Assembly: GCA_001414485.1 (NCBI GenBank)
Contig: LLEY01000084.1
Coordinates: 124,001 to 188,000, forward strand
DNA from: Calycina herbarum
Lineage: Eukaryota > Ascomycota > Leotiomycetes > Helotiales > Pezizellaceae
DNA length: 64,000 nt
Direction of reading: 5' to 3'
The translations under genes and the position numbers were made by a program. The stretch's first letter is position 1; every line of letters starts with the position of its first letter. The notes below the pieces were generated by a model that saw nothing but the letters and a program-made list of their open reading frames with translations, made no database searches and was not told the origin of the DNA. Of this stretch, positions 36,488-46,867 are shown one piece after another.

Positions 36488-37409
36488 TTGTGGGATCTTG
36501 TAGATGTCACAAGTTGTCTGCTTTAGTTCAACTTGCCTCTCAACGTAAGTAGTTGGTACTGAATCTATCAATATTTCGGCATGTTCAAGAGACCAGGATG
36601 ACTTAACCTTTTATTCTATTGTTATCATCCTTCATTGGTAGCTTTTGTTTCAACATCATTCCAGTGAGCTGTCATTGAGTCAGTGTACCGTGAGTTTACT
36701 TAGCACTCGAGACATACTTTGGAAGAAAACCCGAGATGTATCGTGTTTCTTTGACAAACAGTACCTTATTTCCCAAGCAATCATCTTGCTTAAATAAACT
36801 CCCAAATCCCAAATGTATTCAAGGTAGATGCTAACTTTTACTTTGCGAAAATGCTTGACGCTCTGTGATATACCCCTGAGTTGATGTTAAGCCTCCTCAG
36901 CTTTAATTCCCCTGTGAATAACTGACACTCGGCCACTTTCAAATGTACATCCATTTCAGTTAAATTCAAACAATTGTAATTATACGATACTTCTCACTAC
37001 AAATTTTCAACCGTCCGTATCCACCTACACTAATTCTCTGATAGTTTTCACCCTCAGAAGGATCTTTAACGACAAACAACCCAACATAAAAGTTATCCAT
37101 AGTACCAATTGGAGCAAACTACAATCGTCTTTGTGGGAATATGCTTTCTTCCTCATCCATCGATATCCATTTTTGAGGAGGCCCTTCGAACTTTCCTAAA
37201 ACTCGATATCATTGGAAATTGTATAATCCCGGACTTCCAAGTTCGTCAAGTTGTTCGTACGTAGTGGCTTGAACTTCCGTGAGCTACACACCGAGCTGAA
37301 GACTATAGAATTGGTATGTTCTATCTTCTTCGATATCTTCTTCAGCTTCTGGGAAAGTCCCTGGGAGTACCTCGCCACGAGGTTTTGGTCTGAAGAAAGC
37401 TTCCAAGGA
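36488..37409. other. intergenic
   Basis: 3' flank of the HNH gene and downstream sequence of the HET pseudogene. A minus frame at 37196-37423 (LLNPWKLSSDQNL...) may be the shifted tail of that pseudogene. Confidence 0.4.
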
Positions 37410-39187
37410 TTAAGTAGTGTCATCTCCCTCGGGAAAGTCTATGAGTAAGCTGGTTGCAATACCCTCTTGTTCTCTTTTCGCGTCGTAGGTTCTATTGAGG
37501 AAAGGGAAACGTATTGGGCCATCCCACGATGCCCACGACCACGAGGGTGCTCTTTTCGCGTGTGGTCGTTTCAAAATAGCTCCACCAGCTGCATGCCACA
37601 GCAATCCCCTTTCTACTTCAAATTCCGGCAAAATAATTTGATGTGCTTGTGCGCTGCTTTTCTGTCACTATTCCAGCAATCGCGGGAAGTTTATCCATCC
37701 CTTCAGTAAGTTGACATCTACTATACCATTGAACGTGCTTGTACCACCAGCTAGTGTCAATTCCCGGTGATCTATCTTCTAAAGAGGATCTACTCCAAAG
37801 CTTGGGTGGTAGTTGTGTCATATTCGAAACTATCTCGCCCGAGTTGTCCGCGATAGATAATATGGTATCGCCGCATTCCCAGTAAATCTCGGAAGGAGCG
37901 AAATGAAGTACTTGTTTTGACAGCAAGCGTTCTTGTACAATCCACCCACGTGTACGCAAAGTGCTATTCCATGCTGTATGCCACTCGAAGAAACCGCGTA
38001 ACGATAGCAACATTTGGCTCTTTAAAGTAACAGATCCTTGGGTTGAGTCGAGTGTTGAACTGAGAAACCCAAGGTTATCATGGAGAGCGGTAAGATTTAC
38101 AATCGTACAAAAAGCATTAAAATCAACTTGACCCATTCGCACAGACTCTCTGCTCTAATCTCTTGGGTCGTCTTGTATAATGCTGCGGAAAGATCTCAGA
38201 GTCAGCATTACCATTTTTAGAAGTATGTATGAGGAAAAAACGGGGTTGTGGGGGATGAACTAGGTTGTCTCAATCCTCCTAAAACAACCCGAAAGAGGGG
38301 AAAACAACTCGGAAAATACCCACCAAAGGGAGTCTATCTAAGGATACCTTATGTCCATATACTGACATCCTGTAACAGCATCCTGCAAAGTTTTTGGGAG
38401 ATCATAAAAGTTGATGGCTTGTGAAAGCTTCCCAATGTTGCATTTGGTGGTTCGCTCCGAGCCTCAACGATGACTTAGTGCGATATATTGACCTTTCATT
38501 GTAGGGCCAAATTCTCGGATCGACAAAGAATTTGATGAGATATCCTGTGGTATAACGAGAACTCGTGTTGGAAATGGATTATGTGGTGTATTGGATAAAG
38601 GATCTGTGTTCCCCGTACAAAGTATTCTTGCGCGGTGAAGCAAATACTTTCCAACCACACGAGTGTCCCTCGGAATATCAGAAACTTTAGTGAACGCATC
38701 TAGGTGCATATCAAGAACGCCTTGTGAGATTTAATGACGGTATTCCGATTTAAGCATCATGGGTATACTTACTATCCGGCAAAGAATATATTTCTAGCAA
38801 ACATTGTGCTCGTGAGAATACCCAAACTACGCCACCACGGATGACAACCCAGCCTCGAGCCACCGCAAAAGGTTCATTGTAGGCTTCGTGAATGATTGCT
38901 TGATCAAGGTGTCCGATATTTCCGGGGGCATATTGCTCATGATCTAGCATCCCATCGCATTTTATGATGAATTACTCCCGGAGACCGTCTATCATCAAGT
39001 GACAAAAGTCGCATTTCTCATCTGAGGAGAGGGGCGCTTGGTACCCTAGGAGATGGCGGTTAATCAGGTGATTCCCCTTGACAAATGCACTGAGGGGAAT
39101 GTTATTGCGTTCGTCACATAGTTGCTGCTGGGAGACGGAATAAATTTTTGAGAGTTGCGCATTCCTTTCAAAGTCTTTGTAAAACAT
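37410..39187 (-). pseudogene. HET-domain protein, inactivated
   Basis: A heterokaryon-incompatibility gene on the minus strand. The N-terminal part (from ATG at 39187) is cut by TAA at 38972-38974 and continues in the same frame. An intact-looking intron starts at 38772. The HET motif QYIALSHxxGSERTTK follows, with Trp replaced by TGA at 38464-38466 and the preceding Cys by Arg. DLPKTLQDAVTGCQYMDIRY is followed by TAG (38338-38340) where Trp is expected. A plausible intron leads to CIIQDDPRD, then TAG (38155-38157) again at a Trp position. The frame then stays open (GWIVQERLLSKQVLHFAPS) until a two-base-type shift near 37620 before RAPSWSWASWDG. Four stops and one shift make it non-functional. 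Confidence 0.85.
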
Positions 39188-40085
39188 TTTTAATCGTGGG
39201 GAGTGAAAGAAGACACCTGAAGAAGAGCAAGTGGGGCTGGGGGTTGTACAGTGCTGTAGCTAGCTGGGGCTGTGGTGAGTGTGGCAGAGTACATGTAGCT
39301 ACAGGTGAGATAAGCCGGCAACTCTAGCTTCAAAGAATTGAAGAAACAAATATTATCAACAGATCAGGAGAGTTAACAGTGTACAAAAAGGATGGGGTTC
39401 TCTTCTTGAAGAATATCACAGGAGATGGTAATTCCACAGCCTTCCACTTGCTTAGCTGATACATTTGCCGAATTCACTTCAACACCAGTCAATTAAAGCT
39501 GATCTTACACAAGATTTGCATGATGGATAGAACTACTGTTTAGAGTATCTTCTGAAATGAACTCGAGGATAAAGGTCAATAACTGGAAGAGGTAGCTCAT
39601 TTGTAACGAAGCACAGTCGGTCGGCACTTTTTTAAGTTTAAAGTATTCTGGTATGCGAATACAAAGATCAGAATAAAAAACCTTCCTAAGCAGCGCATAA
39701 TGAAAACAGAGAAACCATGAAATGAAGCTTAAATGAGGCGACTAGTCGGGACGTAAGAATATCCTAGGGTTTAAATATCAGGGAAAGAATTTGAACCATA
39801 TTGTGGAATCCACCACGGATAACTTTAACACATAATGAAAATATAGAAACTATGAAAGCAAGTGTAAAAGTGAAGATATAACAAAGACCAAGTAGAATCG
39901 TCTGAATGTAAAATACTCCAAGTTTTGAAGGTTGCAACCCCGTCACCAATGCCGCTTTTTGAAAGATAGTCTGGGTAAGACAGGTAGACCGCAACAGAGT
40001 TTGGAGGAGAGCGGTTCTGGTAAGGGAAGGTGCCAGTGACAAGTTATTCTGTATCTCTCTTGTTCCAGGAGCCAGAGATTGGATC
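39188..40085. other. intergenic
   Basis: Between the HET pseudogene start and the ankyrin gene end. A minus frame at 39764-40042 encodes a hydrophobic stretch but has no ATG, so it is not called. Confidence 0.45.
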
Positions 40086-41923
40086 TTATGGGCAAGATCT
40101 CGCTAGGTTCGACTCATTGTGACTATTGGACAATGGACTGGTTGAGTCTTTCTGTGATTCTTTCGTGTTGTTTCCTTGACAATTTTCCGTTGATATCGTG
40201 GAGGCAAAACGCCATGTAGCATCGTCATACTCTTGGCCATAACCATATGCATCGGCAATTTCTCGAGGTGTTAAACTTTTATACATCAACTCCGGTATCA
40301 TCCACAGATCTGCAGGATCTGATTCCGCTGATGGATCGACACCAAGCGATACCAAATACACAATCATTTCTTCAGATCCACTAGCTGCAGCTAGATGTAC
40401 GAGATTCCACCCCCTATTGTCACGCATTTCCCGCAACTCGGAGGGGGACGTATCGTATTTTTCAACGAGGTACTCAAACGTTGGGAGGTTTCCGTGCGCC
40501 GCTGCACATTGAATGGGAGACCAATTTGTAAAAGTTACGGGAATAACCTCTCGAGAAATGACTCTCATATTGAAGAGCTTCTTGATATGGTCTGGGTGGC
40601 CAAAAGCAGCTGCTCGATGAATCAGAGCCCATCCACGAGAGTCCCGAAATTCCCAGCCCATGAAGCCCTGCCCGGAACATATGGCTAGTATTTGGCATGT
40701 AACGGAAGGATGTTGTAGATGTGGGTCCGGATCCCAAAGGTAGTATAAGCATGTCCAGGCTCTAGAATTCAGATGGTATAAATCCGCACCGGCGAACAAG
40801 AGCAAGCGAATGATTGGAATGCTTCCGACCAGAAATGCGTTGTTCAGCGGGGATGTGTCAAATGCCCCGAATGTTTGGTTAGGATCTGCTCCGCTATCGA
40901 GAAGGAGCTTGACATTTTTTGCATCGCCGGCTCGAATGGCAAACTTCACGAGAGTTAGTATTTCCTAAGTCGGAGAATTTATGACTTACACGTAGAGGCG
41001 TCAAATTATCCGGAGTTGTACAGTTCACAAGAGCTCCACAATTTGCAAGTAGTTCTTGAATAAGTGGAATGTTGTTTTGTTGGCATGCCCTGATAATTTC
41101 GGAGTCTGTTTGTATTTCAATTCTTCGTCTGAGGGAAAATTGAGGACATCGTGGCCAACCGGACATGAAACCCAGGCGCAATGTAAAAATCATATATAGC
41201 AGTGGAAAACTCAATGAGATGGCGTGAATCGATCGTGAGCCGTCACGGAAGAGGACTAAATGTAAATATATACCGATGCATAACATCCACCGGCAATGAT
41301 AATTTCTGGCAGCCAATTGTTGTTCAGGGAGTATCTGTGGCCTCGTTAAGATGGCACTGAAATGTTCTAGTTGTCTTTGATTTCGAATGTGAGCTTCTTC
41401 AAGTTTTCGCAAATCAGAGCTATGCCCGTCTTCTTGCTTCAGGATGTGTTTCCACATTTTCTGTAGAGACTTGTTGTAACTTTCCCTATGACCAAATATA
41501 AGCCTGCGTAAGAAAACCAAAGAAAGGTATCACGTACAGTTGATCATGTGCTTTAAGTTGCAACGTGACACCCATTGAGCTCTCGATTTCCTTCAGCTTT
41601 GAGATATTGTCCTGAGCCTTGCGCTTTCCTCCAAGTACCCAAACTACCTTATCCTTTTTCTTGTCCAAACACGGCTGTGAGTTTAGAGCAGTGGCCACCT
41701 CCTTGAACGCATTGTTTATACCATCGAAATGGTATGGAGTTTGGACCTGGTGACTCTCCAATAGTGATTGGTTGATTCGAAGCAGCTCTTTCTGCCGCTG
41801 GACATGTTGTCCATCCTTCTCAGCCAGCTGATAATCGGAACAAGTTGTCTTGACTGCCGAGGCTGTTTTTACAACTCCCCCAATTAATGCCAACCCGCCA
41901 GCAGCTGCTCCGAACGGCTCCAT
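40086..41923 (-). CDS. ankyrin-repeat protein with HeLo/STAND-like N-terminus
   Basis: 579 residues from exons 41538-41923, 40990-41485 and 40086-40943. The start MEPFGAAAGGLALIGGVVKT resembles the N-terminal domain placed in front of many fungal STAND and NLR-like proteins. An upstream in-frame ATG at 42028 would add 35 residues. A helical, partly coiled middle (LRKLEEAHIRNQRQLEHF) is followed by two hydrophobic stretches (WMLCIGIYLHLVLF and FPLLYMIFTLRLGFM) and then five to six ankyrin repeats (TPLRFAIRAGDAKNVKLLL, WSPIQCAAAHGNLPTFEYLV, WNLVHLAAASGSEEMIVYLV). No NB-ARC or NACHT domain is visible. It may act in signalling or non-self response. A second acceptor 18 nt upstream of exon 2 would add six residues. 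Confidence 0.8.
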
Positions 41924-42437
41924 GGCTCTGGTATCAGGGCTCGGAATGGTGGCATCTTCTTGGCAACATCTTTTGGGAACCTCTTGAAATATATCTTGCG
42001 GCCCAAGAGCACGCTGGCCGTCAGGCATTATTCAGGGCGTGATATTTTGAAGTCGGGCAATCTCACTTCAAGGCCAGGGTTTGTGTGGAATAGCAATGCA
42101 TGAGTGTGGTTGCTACTCGTAAAAATTGCTGCAGCTACATTACTTTGTGAGGCTGCCATGAAAATCAGATGAGCCTGCCAACTTTGATCTGGTAAATTGC
42201 AGATATCGAGGATAATTCTTAAGACGACCAGATTAGTTTCGTTATCGTTCCTTCCAAGTATATTGATATATTGGAGTAATGACAAGTAACTTTAGAACCT
42301 ATAGCCACAAATGTAGAAATAGCACATCACCAAACTCAAAGCGTCCACTGAAATGCTCCTAACAAAACCCTCTCAAAACCTAGCGCATTCCACAGATAAT
42401 ATGTCCTTTGCGTAGACCGAATCCAACAACCACTCCG

Positions 42438-42977
42438 TTAATAAATACTAAGCGCAGCTAAGCTACCCGTAATAACAATCGGCATGTAGTCCTTTATTGC
42501 CCCCGCATCCCCCTCAACAATCGAAACAGAAGAGGCGACCACCAAACCCAGCATCGTTCCATATGCCAAAATTCGATCCTGCAATTCGTTGTGTCTGTGG
42601 AGGTGGTATGAAGCGAGCACCGCGAGTGCGAAGAGTATCACCGAGTTCGCAAAGTAGGCAGCTGATGGGTCTAAGATAGCAGTCGGTACAGGTATGCTCA
42701 AAGTACAGGAGGGATTCTGAAATGGCATTTAGTAAAGATACAACTCGGAATGGGTTTTGTATACCAGGCAAAGGGTTTGGGGGAAAGGATGTCGCACAGG
42801 CGTTGCATGAGAGGGATCGTATTGACTGATAAATAGAGCGCAAACCACTTGGACAAGCGTTGAAAAGACACCACCGAGTGCGCGTAACCGCGGGTTGACC
42901 TTGCGTTTAGCTGTTATGGGGGGGGAGTTTCCGCGCATTCGTTTTGACGTAGAAAGTTCGCATGGGAGAAGGGTCAT
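42438..42977 (-). CDS. hypothetical small multi-pass membrane protein
   Basis: 163 residues from exons 42765-42977 and 42438-42716. The 48-nt intron starts GTATAC and ends TTTCAG, joining two stretches in the same frame across a stop. The protein shows about four hydrophobic segments (GGVFSTLVQVVCALFI, AAYFANSVILFALAVLASY, ILAYGTMLGLVVASSVSIV, YMPIVITGSLAALSIY). It resembles small four-helix fungal proteins of unknown function, but I cannot name a family. The N-terminal 25 residues are basic. The start is the first ATG of the frame. Confidence 0.5.
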
Positions 42978-44224
42978 GTTCTGGACTCTACGAACGCGCG
43001 ATATAAACGACCTGAGAAGGATGATAAAGGCCAGCCAAGATCAGTCACCCCACGCCGCTTTTACATCATCACAGAGTACTCAAGGCTCTTGAAACAGTGT
43101 CTAGCTTAATTATCTCCAAGACTCATAGAAGGCATTACTCTCACACTACTTAATACTCGTACTTCTTCTTATCCAGATATAACGCTTAATACTGCCGTAA
43201 TGATTGCGGCTTCTCAACCGCCACATAACATAACCGTGGAAACCTCTCCTTTAAGGTAGAGATGAGTCGTGGGCGGGATTGAGAGGCCCCGGCTTTCTGG
43301 AATGTGCTCCGCAGGGACGATGATGGCGCACTCGATATCGTGGCATTTTCAAAACTTTTGACGTGAGCTCTCAGGGGGAGAAAATAACCTGCCGATTTGA
43401 GGCACACCAGCTTCTACTTCGATGCAACCATCACTTGTTAAAAAGTTGTAAGACTTGAGACACTTCTTTAAGAAGGCTCTAGGGATCGATTAGGATTTTT
43501 TTTATATTTTTGCGGCTTTATTTGGCCTTGTAATACGCTGTAATATAGTGTAAAGATTGAGGTTTTGTAGGACGGCCGTGCCTCAAATCGGCAAGTTTTT
43601 CCCCCCTGAGAGGTGAGGACGTACCCCACCAACCACCAACAGTATCTCCGAAAGAGCTTAGAAAAATACCCCCAAAAAATATAGACTAGGTCAGCTAAAT
43701 AATAGCTTAATGAAGTCTGGCTAATTCTAATTGGCGCGTTGTGGTTTGCTTTCAAGTTTTACTGCGCAGAATACTCACGTGAGCGCGGGAATTAGTATCC
43801 TAAGCCTCACGTTGCACATCGTGAACAAGACCCTTATATTATTCCATTATCCACTCTGTCTTATTAGTAAAACCTTTGCCCGAGACCCCTTTGAAAGCTC
43901 TCGGACGAGTACTTAACCTGGGCTTATCCCACTGTAGAAATGCAAGCGTTTTACACCCTACTTTTTATCACACGGAAACTTTGGGAAAATCAGGTGAGCG
44001 GTCGCACGAAGTAATTGGTGTGTTTGCATTCGCTGATAAGCGAGGGGTTGCTTCGCGCGAAGCTTGCGGCCCATCCCCAACACTCGGATCCCGAATTTAC
44101 AAACAAGAAAGTCTATGCATTCCACCTACACTTTACTTTTGCAGCAGGAGACATTATACCCTATACCAATATACCTCGTACCTCAAGCTAGGTAAATATT
44201 TGTCAACATAATACGAAGCTTGCG
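42978..44224. other. intergenic with an inverted-repeat element
   Basis: Contains the inverted-repeat element at 43368-43612. Otherwise the open frames on both strands (for example 43876-44211) lack motifs. Confidence 0.45.
43368..43612. mobile_element. candidate MITE with about 40-bp inverted repeats
   Basis: The left end, CTCTCAGGGGGAGAAAATAA followed by CCTGCCGATTTGAGGCAC, reappears inverted at the right end, GTGCCTCAAATCGGCAAG then TTTTTCCCCCCTGAGAG. The 245-bp element is flanked by GTGAG on both sides (43363-43367 and 43613-43617), a possible 5-bp target duplication. There is no coding capacity. The family is unknown, and a chance match of the 5-bp flank cannot be excluded. Confidence 0.6.
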
Positions 44225-45176
44225 ATGCTAACCCGGAAAGACAAAAGTTATCTCCACATCCATCTGCAGAAATTGCTCCTTATAGGTCATAAGTTCCTTT
44301 TCATACACAAGGCTATGCCACGCGAACGGGTGCCAGTCGTTGGAAACAAGTATCATGGCAGCAAAGCTTCGAGCCCTGATCAGGTTGTCGAACTTGTTCA
44401 AATTTGGAGACATGTCGGCGCGGTGGAGCTTCCGAATGAATCGGCTCGACTCGACAAGATTGAATTGGCTCAAAAACAGCAGCCTATCCGGCAGTCCGCC
44501 GAGTGCAATACTCTCAAGGAATGCTTTGAAGGAGGACAGGAAAAGCACACATCAACTTTGAGCAAAACGCCCATGCTATCGACTCAACGAATAAGCGATG
44601 AAAAAAGAAATCATGGCTTCATAGCTGACTTATTTCGGCTCTTGCTACGTCGCCAAAAACTGCTCTTTGCATCTGCAATCTTCAATCAATTCGGAGTGGC
44701 ACGCGCGTCTGTTCCTGATATGTTTGACACAGTTCTAATACCTTTGATCACAACATATAGCTTGAATTCGCTCCTCCTATCAGCCGCAACCTTTATTTAC
44801 AAGAAGGACTTGAAAACCCAATTGCAGGGTGCCTTTCTTGGGGCCTTGTTTTGCTTTCTGGGTTTCCTTTGCTCGTACATAAGAAGGGATGTTCATGGTG
44901 GTTGGGAATTGCAATTTCTCGAAGTCATTTTGTGAGTATCCTCCGTCATCCATGAATTGGTTCTAGCAAGATTCTCATCAGTACAGTTACTTCATTGCCT
45001 GTTTAATCGTACTGCTTAGCTTTTTCAAAAAGTCAGCTTGTTCAAAATGTGGGCACATCAATTGTAACGGTGGTAGTGGTTGCGGCGGAGGCTCGAGGTA
45101 AGTCATAGTGCAATACTTTAGTTTTCGAATTCCAACTAACAAAGTTTGCAGTTCTGGAGGAAAGGATGAGGTGTAA
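44225..45176 (+). CDS. hypothetical membrane protein with Cys/Gly-rich tail
   Basis: 280 residues from exons 44225-44931, 44987-45097 and 45152-45176. Introns are 55 and 54 nt with canonical ends. A hydrophilic N-terminal half (ATG at 44225; a second ATG at 44312, MPRERVPVVG, is an alternative start) is followed by three or four hydrophobic segments (DMFDTVLIPLITTYSLNSLL, GAFLGALFCFLGFLCSYI, FIACLIVLLSFF). The tail, CSKCGHINCNGGSGCGGG then SSSGGKDEV, could bind metal on the cytosolic face. No family is recognised. The exon joins are supported by the continued membrane pattern and the tail. Confidence 0.6.
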
Positions 45177-45489
45177 TGATGGTAGGGCCGAGGCCATATT
45201 ACGGCGTTATGACTGATGCCGTGGAGGATAGAGTCATAGATGTTTTGTAAAAACTTAAATACAAGATATCAATAGAGATCATATACTCGGAACTTACGGT
45301 TATGCTTTCAAGTGTTTATTCAAGGTCGAGATCGAGATGTTTCGGGTGAGTCTTTCAAGGTGGAGGGAGGCTAAGAAATAATTGATAAACTAAGGTAATT
45401 ATGTGCACTTGTAATATGGCCGAGGATACCGTTGAGAACTAGGAGAGTTACGAAGAAAATAGTAGTAACAAGGGGCTATTATACAACGT

Positions 45490-45585
45490 GAGAACGAATT
45501 AATCAGTTAATCAATTGTTAATCTGATTAACGTAATTAGATTAGATTAGATTTTGATTAACCGGTTCCTTGATTAGATTAGAATT
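45490..45585. repeat. TTAATCA/ATTAGATT repeat arm, left
   Basis: AATTAATCAGTTAATCAATT followed by GTTAATCTGATTAAC and ATTAGATTAGATTAGATTTT. A near-copy in the same orientation occurs at 46306-46375. The two arms bracket about 720 bp. Confidence 0.7.
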
Positions 45586-45597
45586 AGTATGTATATA

Positions 45598-45864
45598 CGA
45601 AGGCCGAGTTTTAAAGTAATGAGCCATGCACGTGATCCAAGCGAAGTTTCGAAAACACCAAAATTATACATCGAGACTACGCCATTATTAAGGAAGCTAA
45701 GGAAGCTTCCCTTCTCTGCTTCGTGTATATAAGGGTCTTTTGGAGCCATAATAGTAGAGATGTAATAGTTATTAACTCTTAAATTTACGATGTTCACGAA
45801 GTTCGCAATTGCACGTGACTAAAAAGCATAGACCATGGCTCATTACTTTAAAACTCGGCCTTCC
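45598..45864. mobile_element. MITE with perfect 30-bp inverted repeats
   Basis: The left end (45599-45628, GAAGGCCGAGTTTTAAAGTA then ATGAGCCATG) is exactly inverted at 45834-45863. The 267-bp element is flanked by TATATA on both sides, which fits a TA target duplication. It has no coding capacity. It shows no similarity to the 510-bp MITE family elsewhere in the window. It lies between the two TTAGATT arms, so it may have inserted into an older element. Confidence 0.8.
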
Positions 45865-45923
45865 TATATATATATATTTAATAGTTATTTATAATAAAGT
45901 AGTACTCCTTGTATTCCGGTTCC

Positions 45924-45977
45924 TTCTTCCCCTTTTCCTTCTCTTCTTCCCCTTTTCCTTCTCTTCTTCCCCTTTTT
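45924..45977. repeat. 20-bp pyrimidine tandem repeat
   Basis: About 2.7 copies of TTCTTCCCCTTTTCCTTCTC. No function is evident. Confidence 0.8.
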
Positions 45978-46305
45978 CTAATCTTATATCCTTCTCTTCT
46001 TCGGTCTACTACTCTAAATAAAACCCTTAGCTCTTTAAGCTACTTATAGCCTCAAAAGTCTCTTTAGATTTACAATACCTTTCTAATATAATTTGTAGGC
46101 TTAATTATTAATTAGAATATTCTAGAATTTAATTAGAAATTAAGTAGTTTCTAAGCAGTTATTGAGGCTATAATTAAAGAAATTACGTAGTAAATAAAGT
46201 ACTCGGGAGCTCTCGCTTAAGCTCCCGGCGGCCTGGAACGCTACTCCGATGCCACTCCGAACCTCCGGGCCGGCCTGTGGTACCTTCGGCCAGGTCACGT
46301 GTATG

Positions 46306-46428
46306 TATTAATCAATTAATCAATTATTAATCTGATTAATAGTGATTAGATTAGATTAGATTTTGATTAACACTTAAAAACCCTTGACTAGATTAGATTA
46401 ATAGGTATTAATCTAATCTAATCTAATC
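46306..46428. repeat. TTAATCA/ATTAGATT repeat arm, right
   Basis: TATTAATCAATTAATCAATT, then AATCTGATTAAT and GATTAGATTAGATTAGATTT, similar and in the same orientation to the left arm. It continues with a second, inverted block ending TAATCTAATCTAATCTAATC. The inverted block makes the right end able to pair with the left arm. Confidence 0.65.
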
Positions 46429-46867
46429 ATTACTTTCGCTGGGGCTATAAGAGGCGAGGCGTAGTAGTGTTAGAAAGAGAGTTGAGGAAGAGGAAAGTGG
46501 CAAAAGTTCAACTAGGAATAGCTTCGAGTCGTATATGCGAATCTGTTAAACAATCAAAGTTTACTTGTATATGCTGCACTATCTTTCATAGAGGTTTCCC
46601 AAGCTACTTACCCAGGGCTTCATCTACTAACAAATAACACAGTATATGTTTCTCCGATGTTTTTCAGTGCTAAATGAGTGGGAGAGGTGGGAGAGGGTTG
46701 ACCCGACCAGATGAAAAATAAATCATTGAGAAGATAATCATAGAAAGACATAAAAAATGGCTCTTGAGAATTTCCGCAAAAACTCCTAACTTTGTCATTT
46801 CAATTGGGGATATTGGTGTGGTAAATTAATTCTATGCGAACAGCTCATAAGTTGGCAGACTCGTGAC

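Larger units (their letters stand above)
45177..46867. other. repeat-rich gene-free region
   Basis: An island of short repeats with no genes: two TTAGATTAGATT-type arms, a MITE, a pyrimidine tandem repeat and a GC-rich block at about 46208-46305 (CTCCCGGCGGCCTGGAACGC...) inside otherwise AT-rich DNA. It separates the membrane-protein gene from the rhodopsin-like gene. Confidence 0.6.

Noticed and set aside
39764..40042. Hydrophobic 92-codon minus frame after the ankyrin gene
   Set aside because: Starts at TTG with no ATG and no splice link to the neighbouring gene.
42028..42285. 85-codon minus frame upstream of the ankyrin gene
   Set aside because: No ATG at its start and no motif; most likely promoter sequence of the ankyrin gene.
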